Shown here piece after piece: positions 22,794-30,506 of a stretch of DNA of 64,000 nucleotides (position 1 is its first letter; each line of letters opens with the position of its first letter). The stretch lies in the NCBI RefSeq assembly GCF_030149425.1, contig NZ_JASBRQ010000088.1, positions 62,001-126,000 on the forward strand, written 5' to 3'. The position numbers were made by a program, and so were the translations under genes. This stretch comes from Maricaulis sp. (GTDB taxonomy: Bacteria; Pseudomonadota; Alphaproteobacteria; Caulobacterales; Maricaulaceae). The notes below the pieces were generated by a model, which was given only the letters and a program-made list of their open reading frames with translations, did no database searches and had not been told where the DNA came from.

Positions 22794-23003
22794 ATGAGCC
22801 TTGCTCGCACTGTAGACCAAACCCCGTTTATCCTTTCGAAGGCCGTTTCGGCGCCGGAGGAAATCGACATCAACTCTGCTGAGCTCGATGCGATTTCCGG
22901 CGGGGCGTGCATCAACACGACGACCGTCTACGCGGACGGTTCTCCGCCGACGCACTGCAGCACGGATGACTGTGATTCCCAGGACGATCAGATTGGTCTG
23001 TAA
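22794..23003 (+). CDS. RiPP precursor peptide (graspetide-like) with double-glycine leader
   Basis: A 69-residue peptide with a strong AGGAGGG ribosome site. The leader (1-37) ends in ELDAISGG, a double-glycine signal for C39 peptidases. The predicted core (38-69) is ACINTTTVYADGSPP then THCSTDDCDSQDDQIGL. It is rich in Thr/Ser (ester donors) and Asp (acceptors) and has three cysteines. ATP-grasp ligases link such side chains in graspetides. The downstream genes supply an ATP-grasp enzyme, a C39 ABC exporter, HlyD and a thioredoxin-like protein. Which residues are linked cannot be told from sequence, and a disulfide is also possible. Confidence 0.75.
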   Translation: MSLARTVDQTPFILSKAVSAPEEIDINSAELDAISGGACINTTTVYADGSPPTHCSTDDCDSQDDQIGL

Positions 23004-23078
23004 GAACCAATTCGAGTTGATCTGAGGCGAGGTGCGCGTCAGCGTGCCTCGCCTCGCTCATTGCGGGGGTAGGGGAAG

Positions 23079-24086
23079 GTGAAAACCAAAATTGTAGCTG
23101 TCGGATCTCGAGCAGACGAACACGTCCAGCATGTGGCCGATGAACTGGCTTCATTAGGCGTGAGCCTAAAGATCCTCGACTATCTCGAGACGACATCTTC
23201 AACTTTCAGCACAACACGTGGCTGGGAGCGATTAGAGGCTTCTGATTTTCGAACCGGCGAAGTGGAAAAAATTGATGGAAGTGAATGCGTGTTTTGGTGG
23301 AGGGACAAATATTTCTTTGATTTAGTTCATAGTGAAACCCAGCAATATCAGAAATTTGCATCTTCAACTAAGCGGACCAACTTATTAAGTTACTTCCGCC
23401 ATTCGGAAGCGCGTATAACAAATTCCCCATTCAAGACGCAAGAAAAGGGTGGCAAGTTATTTCAGCTTCGCTTTGCAGAAAGTGCAGGCTTCACTCTGCC
23501 GCCCTCTATTGTTAGTAGCTCTCGCACTGACATATTGAGTTTTGCTGCCGAGCATCGGAACGTTATCGTAAAGCCTCTTCAACTCAGTATAGCTCCGCCA
23601 GTTGCCGCCGATCCGATGAGCGTCAAGTACGTTTTTACTCGAGATGTAACTGTTGAGGAGCTTGCCTTAACATCGGAGCAGGCAATTGCCGCCTGTCCAG
23701 CGATCTACCAGAGAAAGATCACGGATCGGGCGTTTGAAGTAAGAATGGTAGTCTTTTATGACCAATGCGTCGCTTACAAAAACGACGCCCGTGGAAGTGT
23801 CGAATCCAATCCGGATTGGCGTATAGCGTTCCAGTCGAAGATTTGTGATCGCATAAATCCGCCTCACTCCATCCGAGAAGCGGCCATTCGTTACTTGAGC
23901 GACGTTGGCCTTGAAGCGGGTGTTTTCGATTTTATCGTCGACGACACAGGCCAATACTGGTTTCTCGAATGCAACGCGAATGGTCAATGGGCTTGGCTCG
24001 AGATAGGGGCGGATACAAGAGACATCTCCAGCATATTCGCTGACGGGCTTTTGCGCTTTGCTGCAATGGAAGAAGTCTATGGCTGA
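23079..24086 (+). CDS. ATP-grasp RiPP ligase (graspetide synthetase-like)
   Basis: A 335-residue protein starting at GTG 23079. The N-terminal pre-ATP-grasp domain has CVFWWRDKYF in the place of the W-(Y/W)-R-R motif of MvdD-like enzymes. The central region (INSPF-type ITNSPFKTQEK, KLFQLRFAESAGFTLPPS, VIVKPL) and the C-terminal metal-binding segment (FDFIVDDTGQYWFLECNANGQW, with Asp, Glu and Asn ligands) are typical of ATP-grasp peptide ligases. It should activate Asp or Glu side-chain carboxylates of the precursor for ester or amide crosslinks. It follows the precursor gene by 75 bp and overlaps the HlyD gene by 8 bp. Confidence 0.8.
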   Translation: MKTKIVAVGSRADEHVQHVADELASLGVSLKILDYLETTSSTFSTTRGWERLEASDFRTGEVEKIDGSECVFWWRDKYFFDLVHSETQQYQKFASSTKRTNLLSYFRHSEARITNSPFKTQEKGGKLFQLRFAESAGFTLPPSIVSSSRTDILSFAAEHRNVIVKPLQLSIAPPVAADPMSVKYVFTRDVTVEELALTSEQAIAACPAIYQRKITDRAFEVRMVVFYDQCVAYKNDARGSVESNPDWRIAFQSKICDRINPPHSIREAAIRYLSDVGLEAGVFDFIVDDTGQYWFLECNANGQWAWLEIGADTRDISSIFADGLLRFAAMEEVYG

Positions 24087-25308
24087 AGCAGGGAAACGCG
24101 AGATGCAGGCGGCCAATGGTGGAGGCTACTCAATCGAAGCATCCGCCCCTGTTCGGGTGACGCCGCCTGGTTCCCTGTTGAGTACTTTTTTCCTTGCCCT
24201 ATTGGTCCTTTTGGCGTTCGGCGGGGTGGTGTTTGTGCGAGTGCCGACCACGATCGAGATGTCTGGTTGGCTAGCTCCGGCTGACGGCGAGATTCAACTG
24301 CGCGTTCCCGGTCAGGCGAGGGTGGTGGAGATCGCGGTCCGGGAAGGCGAAGAGGTTGTTGGAGGCCAAGTGCTGGCCGTGCTGTCACCTGACCGGGCTT
24401 CAATTACCGGACTGAATGCGAACGAAAATGCACTTGCCTCTCTCTCCCAACAGATCGCGATTATTGACGGGCGAGTTGTCGAAATTGAGCAGCAAAATCG
24501 AAATCAACGTGAAGCATGGGAAATTCGGATAGCCGCGATGCGCGCTGACCTGGAAGATGCTGCCGAGCTTTTCCGACTTCAAGAAGAACTGATCGCCCTA
24601 GCACGGCGTCAGTATGATTCCATGGCGGCGTTGGTAGCACGCGGCTCTGGAGCACAGACCACGTTGGACGATCGGTATGCTGCTTTCCTATTAGCCCAAA
24701 GGGAAGCGCTTGAATTGGAGAATACACAACGTTCTCTGGAAACGAGCATCCAAGAACTTTCGCTTCAGTCCGCAGCTTCTGGGCACGAAACGCAAGCGCT
24801 GCTACATCAACTTCGACAAGAGCGCGCGGTTCTCGAACAGCGACACGCAGAAATCCTCGTCGAACGCGAGTACTCAATATTGGCACCAGCGTCAGGTGTG
24901 GTCGGAACAATCCCAAATAGAGAAGGCGACAGCGTTACCGCCGGCGATTTGTTGCTGACCGTCCTACCTGGCAACTCCGAGCTGCAGGCTCACATTCTGG
25001 CTTCGTCTGAGCTGATTGGGGCGATCCATACCGGGCAAGAAGTGCGGCTGCGCTACGAGGCTTTTCCCTACCAGAGGTTCGGTGAACAAGCCGGCGAAAT
25101 CGTTCACATTAGCGGCAGTGCCACAAGCGCAGAGGCCATCTCGTCCCCCATCGATTTCCAAGGTTCAGTCTATCGCACCATTGTCCAACTGCAGGACGGC
25201 GCCATCGTTGACGGTAGCTCTTTCATTCCATTGCAGGCCGGGATGCTCGTAACGGCCCGCGCGGTCACCGGTGAGGTGACAGTTCTCCAGATGCTGCTTG
25301 GGCGATAA
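24079..25308 (+). CDS. HlyD-family periplasmic adaptor of the peptide exporter
   Basis: A 409-residue protein; ATG 24079 overlaps the end of the ATP-grasp gene. It has a short cytoplasmic tail, one membrane helix (about 35-55, FLALLVLLAFGGVVFVRV), a lipoyl half-motif (LRVPGQARVVEIAVREGEEVVGGQVLA), a long coiled coil (about 115-250), the second lipoyl half (ILAPASGVVGTIP) and a beta-barrel domain. It bridges the ABC exporter and the outer membrane in type I secretion. Together with the next gene it exports the matured peptide. Confidence 0.88.
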   Translation: MAEAGKREMQAANGGGYSIEASAPVRVTPPGSLLSTFFLALLVLLAFGGVVFVRVPTTIEMSGWLAPADGEIQLRVPGQARVVEIAVREGEEVVGGQVLAVLSPDRASITGLNANENALASLSQQIAIIDGRVVEIEQQNRNQREAWEIRIAAMRADLEDAAELFRLQEELIALARRQYDSMAALVARGSGAQTTLDDRYAAFLLAQREALELENTQRSLETSIQELSLQSAASGHETQALLHQLRQERAVLEQRHAEILVEREYSILAPASGVVGTIPNREGDSVTAGDLLLTVLPGNSELQAHILASSELIGAIHTGQEVRLRYEAFPYQRFGEQAGEIVHISGSATSAEAISSPIDFQGSVYRTIVQLQDGAIVDGSSFIPLQAGMLVTARAVTGEVTVLQMLLGR

Positions 25309-25311
25309 GCA

Positions 25312-27462
25312 ATGGTAGGAAGTCCGTTTCGAAGCTCGGTTTTTCACGGCCGAAACTTGCCGCTGATCCTGCAAGCCGAGGCGGCTGAGTGCGGCCTTGC
25401 GTGCGTAGCGATGATTGCAGCCTTTCACGGTCACGAAATCGGATTGAACGGGCTTCGTCGGCGGTTCTCCGTATCGATGAGCGGCGCGCGGTTGAGCGAT
25501 CTTGTGCGACTAGCTGACAGTCTAAGACTATCGAGTAGGGCCTTCCGCGCTGATGCTCGGCACCTCAATTCGTTGCGGTTGCCCTGCATACTACATTGGG
25601 ACATGAAACATTTTGTCGTTCTGAAGTCGGTGCGGCGTGGACAGGCTGTTGTGCATGATCCAGGCGCCGGTATTCGCGAAATGAGCCTTGAACGCCTAAA
25701 CGAGCACTATACGGGTGTGGCTCTTGAGCTCTCTCCGCGCGAGGATTTTGAACCGGAGCAGATCGGCGAGCGTCTCAAAATAACCAGCTTACTTGGGCGC
25801 GTGCCCGGGGTTGGGCAGGCCATCACCCGAATTGTCGCACTCTCAGTCCTTGTGCAGGTGTTCGCGCTTATTGCTCCTGTTTTTGTTCAAGTCGTAATCG
25901 ATCGTGCAATTCCAACGCTAAATGTCGGTTTTCTCGTTACGCTGGCCGTGAGCTTTCTCGGGGCGTTTGTATTGGCGGCAATGACGTCGGCGCTGAGAAG
26001 TTGGTCATCGCTTTTTCTGTCTCAGTCGCTCTCGTTTGCCTCCATGGGACGGCTTGTGAATCACCTGCTTCGTCTCCCTCCACACTACTTTGAACGCCGC
26101 AGCGTAGGGGATGTGCTTTCCCGCGTGCAGTCGACGGTACCGCTGCAGGCGCTATTGGCAGAAGGATTGCCGACAATCGTGCTAGACGGCTTCCTCGCGG
26201 TTACAATGCTGGCTGTGCTCTTCGTATATGATCCGCTTATCGGACTTGTTGTCGCACTGGGTGGAGCGTTCTCGCTTATTGCAACGACGATGATCGCAAA
26301 AATCATGCGAGTGAGGCAGGACGAAAATGTTGTTGCGACAGCACGCGAGCAGACTCACCTCATCGAGACGATCAGAGCTGCCTCGGCGGTGAAGCTCTTT
26401 GGTGTGGAAGCTCAGCGGGAGAACACTTGGAAAAATAGGTTCGCGCACGCGATTTCTACGCGGACTTCGCTCGAACAGCTTCGAATTTTGCTGCGTTTCA
26501 TTCTTGAAGCGAGTTCTAGCCTGATCACCGTTCTGATCGTTGCATTTGCCGCCACCCGCGTAATGGGTGGCCAAATGTCGATCGGAGCCATGACTGCTGT
26601 CTTGGCCTATCGCCTTACCTTTGATGGCCGGCTGACGGCGTTGACGACTGAACTCACTCGTTTTGTTCTTATGGAGACGCATGCGCAGCGACTGGGTGAT
26701 ATTGTTCAGTCGGATCCGGAAAATTTGAACGAGGACGAGTTATCTTTTGCCCTGCCGGAAGTTGAGGGTGCAATCGAGTTTTCGAAGGTTGCATTCCGGT
26801 ACTCCGAAACGGATCCACTTATTCTCGACGACGTGACCTTTGAGATCCCTCAGGGGGCCTTTGCCGTGTTCACAGGCAGGTCGGGCGGCGGCAAGACGAC
26901 CCTAATAAAGCTGCTGCTTGCGATTGAGCAGCCGACGGCAGGGGAAATTGCGATAGACGCGATTCCGCTGATGCATAGAAGCATTCGCGATTGGCGGGCG
27001 AATGTTGGGGTGGTGATGCAGAATGATCAACTTTTCTCCGGCTCCATTGCCGAAAATATCTCGTTCTTTGATCCGGAGATGGATTTTGCGGCAATAGAGG
27101 AGGCCGCGCGTATGGCGGATATCCATGAGGACATCATGAACAAGCCGATGGGGTACAGAAGTTTGATCGGTGACATGGGTTCGACGCTATCGGGGGGGCA
27201 GTACCAAAGAGTGCTGCTGGCGAGGGCACTCTATAGAAAGCCAAAAGTTCTCATTCTGGATGAAGGCACTGCTAACCTGGACCGAGAAACCGAAGCGCGC
27301 ATCGCCGATGTCGTTCAGTCGCTGGATATAACTAGGATCGCGATAGCGCATCGACCAGCGCTCATCGAGCGGGCTGATCTGCACTTTGAAGTTTCCGGGG
27401 GAACCGTCGTGTCTGGTGATGCAACGGTCAACGATCATCGTCGAAATCTTCAACAAGTCTAA
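25312..27462 (+). CDS. ABC exporter with N-terminal C39 peptidase (PCAT)
   Basis: A 716-residue protein. The C39 peptidase domain has Gln21 and Cys27 in LQAEAAECGLAC, the catalytic His in DMKHFVVL (about 98) and Asp in VHDPGAG. Six membrane helices follow (about 165-430), then the nucleotide-binding domain with Walker A GRSGGGKTT (about 522), signature LSGGQ (about 626) and Walker B VLILDEGTANLD. The peptidase would cut the precursor after its double glycine (I-S-G-G) and the transporter would export the core. The gene starts 3 bp after hlyD. All peptidase catalytic residues are present. Confidence 0.9.
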   Translation: MVGSPFRSSVFHGRNLPLILQAEAAECGLACVAMIAAFHGHEIGLNGLRRRFSVSMSGARLSDLVRLADSLRLSSRAFRADARHLNSLRLPCILHWDMKHFVVLKSVRRGQAVVHDPGAGIREMSLERLNEHYTGVALELSPREDFEPEQIGERLKITSLLGRVPGVGQAITRIVALSVLVQVFALIAPVFVQVVIDRAIPTLNVGFLVTLAVSFLGAFVLAAMTSALRSWSSLFLSQSLSFASMGRLVNHLLRLPPHYFERRSVGDVLSRVQSTVPLQALLAEGLPTIVLDGFLAVTMLAVLFVYDPLIGLVVALGGAFSLIATTMIAKIMRVRQDENVVATAREQTHLIETIRAASAVKLFGVEAQRENTWKNRFAHAISTRTSLEQLRILLRFILEASSSLITVLIVAFAATRVMGGQMSIGAMTAVLAYRLTFDGRLTALTTELTRFVLMETHAQRLGDIVQSDPENLNEDELSFALPEVEGAIEFSKVAFRYSETDPLILDDVTFEIPQGAFAVFTGRSGGGKTTLIKLLLAIEQPTAGEIAIDAIPLMHRSIRDWRANVGVVMQNDQLFSGSIAENISFFDPEMDFAAIEEAARMADIHEDIMNKPMGYRSLIGDMGSTLSGGQYQRVLLARALYRKPKVLILDEGTANLDRETEARIADVVQSLDITRIAIAHRPALIERADLHFEVSGGTVVSGDATVNDHRRNLQQV

Positions 27463-27485
27463 TTTGATCTCGCGTGGGGCATCAG

Positions 27486-27830
27486 ATGAACGAAAAAGCA
27501 TCCCTGACCGATGAAGATCCCGTGTTTGTTCGCGGCAAAACAATATTGGTGTTTTCGATTGATGGATGTGATCCGTGCACCGCTTTGGCGCAGTACATGC
27601 GAGAGCAAGACTGGGAACGTGACCAGATCGCTGTTCGGTACATCAAATTCGTGCCGGGGGACGACCAGATACGGGGCCTGATCAGGCGGTTTAAGGTTCC
27701 TACCTACCCGACCGTTGTGTTCCTGCGGGATGGGGACGAGGTTCGGAAGTTTTCGGGCTTCTCGCCCGGCGATACATTGGATGAACACCTAGATTGGATC
27801 GGATTTCGGGGAACAGGCCTGAACCGTTGA
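27486..27830 (+). CDS. Thioredoxin-like protein
   Basis: A 114-residue cytosolic protein (no signal peptide) with a thioredoxin fold: ILVFSIDGCDPC (CxxC, Cys28/Cys31), a helix, the VRYIKF strand and the cis-Pro region KVPTYPTVVF. It lies 23 bp after the exporter and is the last gene of the RiPP operon. It may handle cysteines of the peptide or exporter; that is an inference from position and from the three Cys in the core. ATG 27486 was chosen because it lies next to the conserved N-terminus; an in-frame GTG at 27474 is an alternative. Confidence 0.75.
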   Translation: MNEKASLTDEDPVFVRGKTILVFSIDGCDPCTALAQYMREQDWERDQIAVRYIKFVPGDDQIRGLIRRFKVPTYPTVVFLRDGDEVRKFSGFSPGDTLDEHLDWIGFRGTGLNR

Positions 27831-27891
27831 TGCGCCCCGATTACGCGCAAGTCAAAATTCGCCCTGTCCAGTGAATGAAATAGGCCGTCGA

Positions 27892-27905
27892 GATCGATAT
27901 CGATC
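27892..27905. repeat. 14-bp palindrome at the right edge of the RiPP cassette
   Basis: GATCGATATCGATC is a perfect palindrome 10 bp before the duplicated gene end at 27916. It may mark the cassette junction or a binding site. Confidence 0.35.
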
Positions 27906-27915
27906 GAATGAGCGG

Positions 27916-27983
27916 CGCGCAGCATTGTGGACGTCGAGCTATCCGGCCCTCGATTTCAGCGCGAGGAGTGCCGTCCTTGGCAG
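27916..27983 (+). pseudogene. Remnant of a secreted-protein gene (3' end only)
   Basis: The 65 bp at 27916-27980 match 21181-21245 without gaps at 56 of 65 positions. The differences are mostly silent: both encode SIVDVELSGP-x-F-x-REECRPW. The remnant reads one Gln further and stops (TAG 27984 region). No homology is visible upstream of 27916. It is what is left of a relative of the 20571-21248 gene and precedes the spare tag gene by about 70 bp. Confidence 0.8.
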
Positions 27984-28055
27984 TAGCTGATAGCTGCGTT
28001 TTCGAAGCGAGCGCGGTATTGAGGTCCCGGTCAGAAATGAATGGACGGAAACTCC

Positions 28056-28640
28056 GTGACGACACGCTGCGCCTGGGTGAATACGCCCGATCCGATCTAT
28101 GCCGAGTACCACGACACCGAATGGGGTGTGCCCGAGTACGATAGTCGGGCGCTCTGGGAAAAGCTGATGCTGGATGGCTTTCAGGCCGGGTTGGCCTGGA
28201 TCACGATCCTGAGAAAGCGCGAGACCATGCGCGCTGCCTTCGACGGTTTCGATCCGGACATCATCGCCCGCTACAGTGAGAGCGACCGCGAACGCTTGCT
28301 GGCTGATCCGGGGATCATTCGCTCGAAATCCAAGATTGATGCGGCGATCGGCAATGCGCAGGCCTATCTGGACATGCGCGAGCAGGGCCTCGATTTCTCG
28401 GACTACCTCTGGCAATTCGTCGACGGAACACCGATCCAGAACACCTACCAACAGCTATCGGACATTCCGACCAAAACGCCATTGAGTGAGACGATCTCGA
28501 AAGATCTCAAGAAGCGGGGATTCAAGTTCGTCGGGCCGACTATCGTCTACGCGTTTATGGAAGCCGTTGGGATGGTCAATGACCACGAAGTTTCGTGCCA
28601 CCGGCACGACGCGGTCCGCGCGATGGCCGGGCACCGTTAG
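28056..28640 (+). CDS. tag: DNA-3-methyladenine glycosylase I carried by the element (spare copy)
   Basis: This base-excision repair enzyme removes 3-methyladenine from DNA. GTG 28056 gives the start MTTRCAW, which aligns with host MTEHRCAW; the upstream ATG 28041 adds five residues. The 194-residue product keeps all four zinc ligands (Cys5, His19, His177, Cys181), the YHDTEWGVP motif, FQAGLAWITIL and the KKRGFKFVGP helix. It is very similar to the disrupted host Tag but clearly diverged. The element therefore restores the function it destroys. At the site equivalent to the attachment core it reads GTTGGG instead of GTCGGC, so it may be immune to the same recombinase. It points opposite to the host gene. 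Confidence 0.93.
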   Translation: MTTRCAWVNTPDPIYAEYHDTEWGVPEYDSRALWEKLMLDGFQAGLAWITILRKRETMRAAFDGFDPDIIARYSESDRERLLADPGIIRSKSKIDAAIGNAQAYLDMREQGLDFSDYLWQFVDGTPIQNTYQQLSDIPTKTPLSETISKDLKKRGFKFVGPTIVYAFMEAVGMVNDHEVSCHRHDAVRAMAGHR

Positions 28641-29104
28641 TGCAGGGTCGGTGAGGTCTGGAGTGTGAAGCGCTGCTCATTGCGTGCGAGCAATGCATCG
28701 AGCTTTGCGCGCCGTGATCGAGACGGCTCTTTTCCGCCTTCCCACTCCGCCAGGCTCGACTCGCTGCAGTCCAGCCATTGGGCCGCGCGCAGGCGTGACC
28801 AGCCCATCCGCGCGCGGAGGCGCTTCAATCGGTCGGAGAGCGCATCACCCGGAAGCCAGTCGTCAGTTCCCAGGAAAGCGATGATCGCAGGCATGTGCTC
28901 CATGCTCGGTACATGGTGCGCTTCCTCCCATTCCCGGAGAATTGCTGCGGTCACGCCGATCTGCTCGGCGGCTTCGACTTTCGTCAGCCTGAGTTGGTTT
29001 CGCCGCTCATGCAGCAGACGCCCGATCCCGTCTTCCGATACGCGGCAAGGCAGGGGGATCTGGGTGGCAAATGTGTGCGGCCGATTTGGGAAAAAGGGAA
29101 CGCA
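28637..29104 (-). CDS. Double HTH (XRE-like) frame at the right border, fused to host Tag head
   Basis: This frame enters from the host tag head without a stop (AVG-CVPFFPNRP) and ends at 28637, overlapping the spare tag stop by 4 bp. It encodes two XRE-type HTH units: IGRLLHERRNQLRLTKVEAA with AILREWEEA, and LSDRLKRLRARMGWSRLRAA with SSLAEWEGG, joined by the MPAIIAFLGTDDWLPG linker common in such double-HTH proteins. No ATG, GTG or TTG precedes the first HTH, so it needs an upstream fusion partner: host Tag (173 residues) in the integrated state, or recombinase 1 (494 residues) in the circle. The last 155 residues come from the element. It could be the native DNA-binding tail of recombinase 1. 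Confidence 0.8.
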   Translation of the reverse strand, partial: CVPFFPNRPHTFATQIPLPCRVSEDGIGRLLHERRNQLRLTKVEAAEQIGVTAAILREWEEAHHVPSMEHMPAIIAFLGTDDWLPGDALSDRLKRLRARMGWSRLRAAQWLDCSESSLAEWEGGKEPSRSRRAKLDALLARNEQRFTLQTSPTLH

Positions 29105-29111
29105 GCCGACC
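29105..29111. other. attR core (right junction heptamer)
   Basis: GCCGACC, identical to 511-517. To its right the sequence is host tag head, to its left element DNA. Flanks beyond the heptamer do not match those at attL. Confidence 0.8.
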
Positions 29112-29623
29112 GCCTGCATGAAGGCATAGACGATCACTGGCCCGACAAATTTGAAGCCGCGCTTTTTCAGATCCTTGGAAATCGCGGCGCTGAGCGCCGT
29201 ATCGGTCGGCACGTCTTCAAGCGTGCGGAAGCTGTTCTGGATCGGTTGGCCGTCGACGAAGTCCCAGAGATAGTCGGAGAAATCGAGGCCCTGATCGCGC
29301 ATCTCCAGATAGGCGCGGGCATTGCCGATGGCGGCATCAATCTTGGTCCTTGAGCGGATAATGCCGGGGTTCTGCAGCAGCTCAGCCTTCTTGGCCTCGC
29401 CATAACCGGCAATCAGCTCCGGCTCGAACCCGTCAAAGGCGTCGCGCAATGTGTCGCGCTTGCGCAGGATGGTGATCCAGGCGAGCCCGGCCTGGAAGCC
29501 GTCCAGCATCAGCTTCTCCCACAAGGCGCGGGCGTCGTATTCCGGCACGCCCCATTCGGTGTCGTGATAATGGGCATAGAGTTGATCGCCCTGGGTCACC
29601 CAGGCGCAGCGGTGTTCGGTCAT
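29105..29623 (-). pseudogene. tag: 5' part of the host tag gene, interrupted by the element
   Basis: ATG 29623 starts MTEHRCAWVTQGDQLYAHYHD (Cys6 and His20 zinc ligands). The frame runs to FMQAVG (codon 173), where the element begins. The last 20 codons are at 448-510. The truncated protein lacks the second pair of zinc ligands and is expected to be inactive as a glycosylase. It is now fused in frame to the element's double-HTH sequence. It follows ygfZ-like 29634-30440 on the same strand with a 10-bp gap, so the host promoter of that operon probably also transcribes the fusion. Confidence 0.92.
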
Positions 29624-29633
29624 GATGGCTCGG

Positions 29634-30440
29634 TCAGACTTTCTGTGGCGCCGGTTCCGGCTTGAGCGCGTCGGGAAGATCGATGCGCACTTCAATATCG
29701 CCGACCATGAGCGTTTCGCTCGCGGCTTCCAAGCGGTCCAGGCGCACCCTGCCGACAGCGTTATGTCCGGAGGCCGCGCTGATCTCGCCAATCGTTGATG
29801 ACCCGGCCGTGATCGATGCGCCGGTTTGCAGTGGGGCGTCTGCCGCAACCGCGAGGGAACGCTTGCGAATGGTGCCGCGCCGTTTCATCCGCGATACGAC
29901 TTCCTGGCCGATGAAACAGCCCTTGGTCCAGCCGACGCCGCCATAGACATCGAGATTGACGTCGGTGGGGAAGACCTCGGCCTCGCCGTAGTCGCGACCG
30001 AAGGCGGGAACGCCTTGGGGGATCTCGACCGCGTCGAGCGAGCGAATTTCCGTCCCGTCTGACGGCAGGATGGCCCGGAAGACACCCGTAAGCCGCGGAT
30101 CGGTGGCGGCTCCGTCGAACGGAGATGGACTCCAGACCGGCATCAGCGCCTCATCCAGCGCGATCGCGACATCGGCTTTGAGCTTGTACAGTGTCAGGCG
30201 CTTCTTCAGGGCCTCGGCGGCGCTTTCATGCACATCCAGCCAGAGCCCGTCTGTGCGCCCGAAAATCATGAAGTCGGAAATGATCTTGCCCTGCGGGGTC
30301 AGCAAAGCCCCCGGCCGGCACTGGCCCGCCTCAAGGGTTTCGACATCGGCGGTGATGACGCGCTGCAGCAGTGAGCGGGCATCCGGGCCGGTCAGGGTGA
30401 GGATGGATCGGGCGGGCAGGCGGAAGAGTGTCTCGGTCAT
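29634..30440 (-). CDS. ygfZ: YgfZ/GcvT-like folate-binding protein
   Basis: A 268-residue protein. It carries the YgfZ signature K-G-C-F-I-G-Q-E (KGCFIGQEVVSRMKRRG) near residue 170 and an N-terminal GcvT-like fold (LTGPDARSLLQRVITADV). YgfZ helps repair or assemble certain iron-sulfur proteins using tetrahydrofolate. ATG 30440 is used; the upstream in-frame ATG at 30476 would overlap the divergent glycosyltransferase region. It is transcribed ahead of the interrupted tag gene. Confidence 0.9.
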   Translation of the reverse strand: MTETLFRLPARSILTLTGPDARSLLQRVITADVETLEAGQCRPGALLTPQGKIISDFMIFGRTDGLWLDVHESAAEALKKRLTLYKLKADVAIALDEALMPVWSPSPFDGAATDPRLTGVFRAILPSDGTEIRSLDAVEIPQGVPAFGRDYGEAEVFPTDVNLDVYGGVGWTKGCFIGQEVVSRMKRRGTIRKRSLAVAADAPLQTGASITAGSSTIGEISAASGHNAVGRVRLDRLEAASETLMVGDIEVRIDLPDALKPEPAPQKV

Positions 30441-30506
30441 GTCATGGCATATGGCATTGCCTTGATGACTGGCCAAGAGGGCCGGTGCGGGTTATGCCCC
30501 GCTGGC

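Larger units (their letters stand above)
511..29104. mobile_element. ~28.6 kb integrative element inserted in host tag
   Basis: The borders are defined by the split host tag gene: the tag tail ends at 510 and the tag head resumes at 29105. Both junctions carry the heptamer GCCGACC. A large serine recombinase gene lies at the left border and a double-HTH frame at the right border, both pointing left. Cargo includes a type III CBASS module, a HerA-like ATPase, a second serine recombinase, TraG/VirD4-like ATPases, a VirB2-like pilin, a graspetide-like gene cluster and a complete spare tag gene. No relaxase was recognised, so it is an integrative, possibly mobilisable, element of unknown transfer mode. 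Base composition is lower in GC over the CBASS and RiPP parts than in the host flanks (by eye). Confidence 0.88.
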
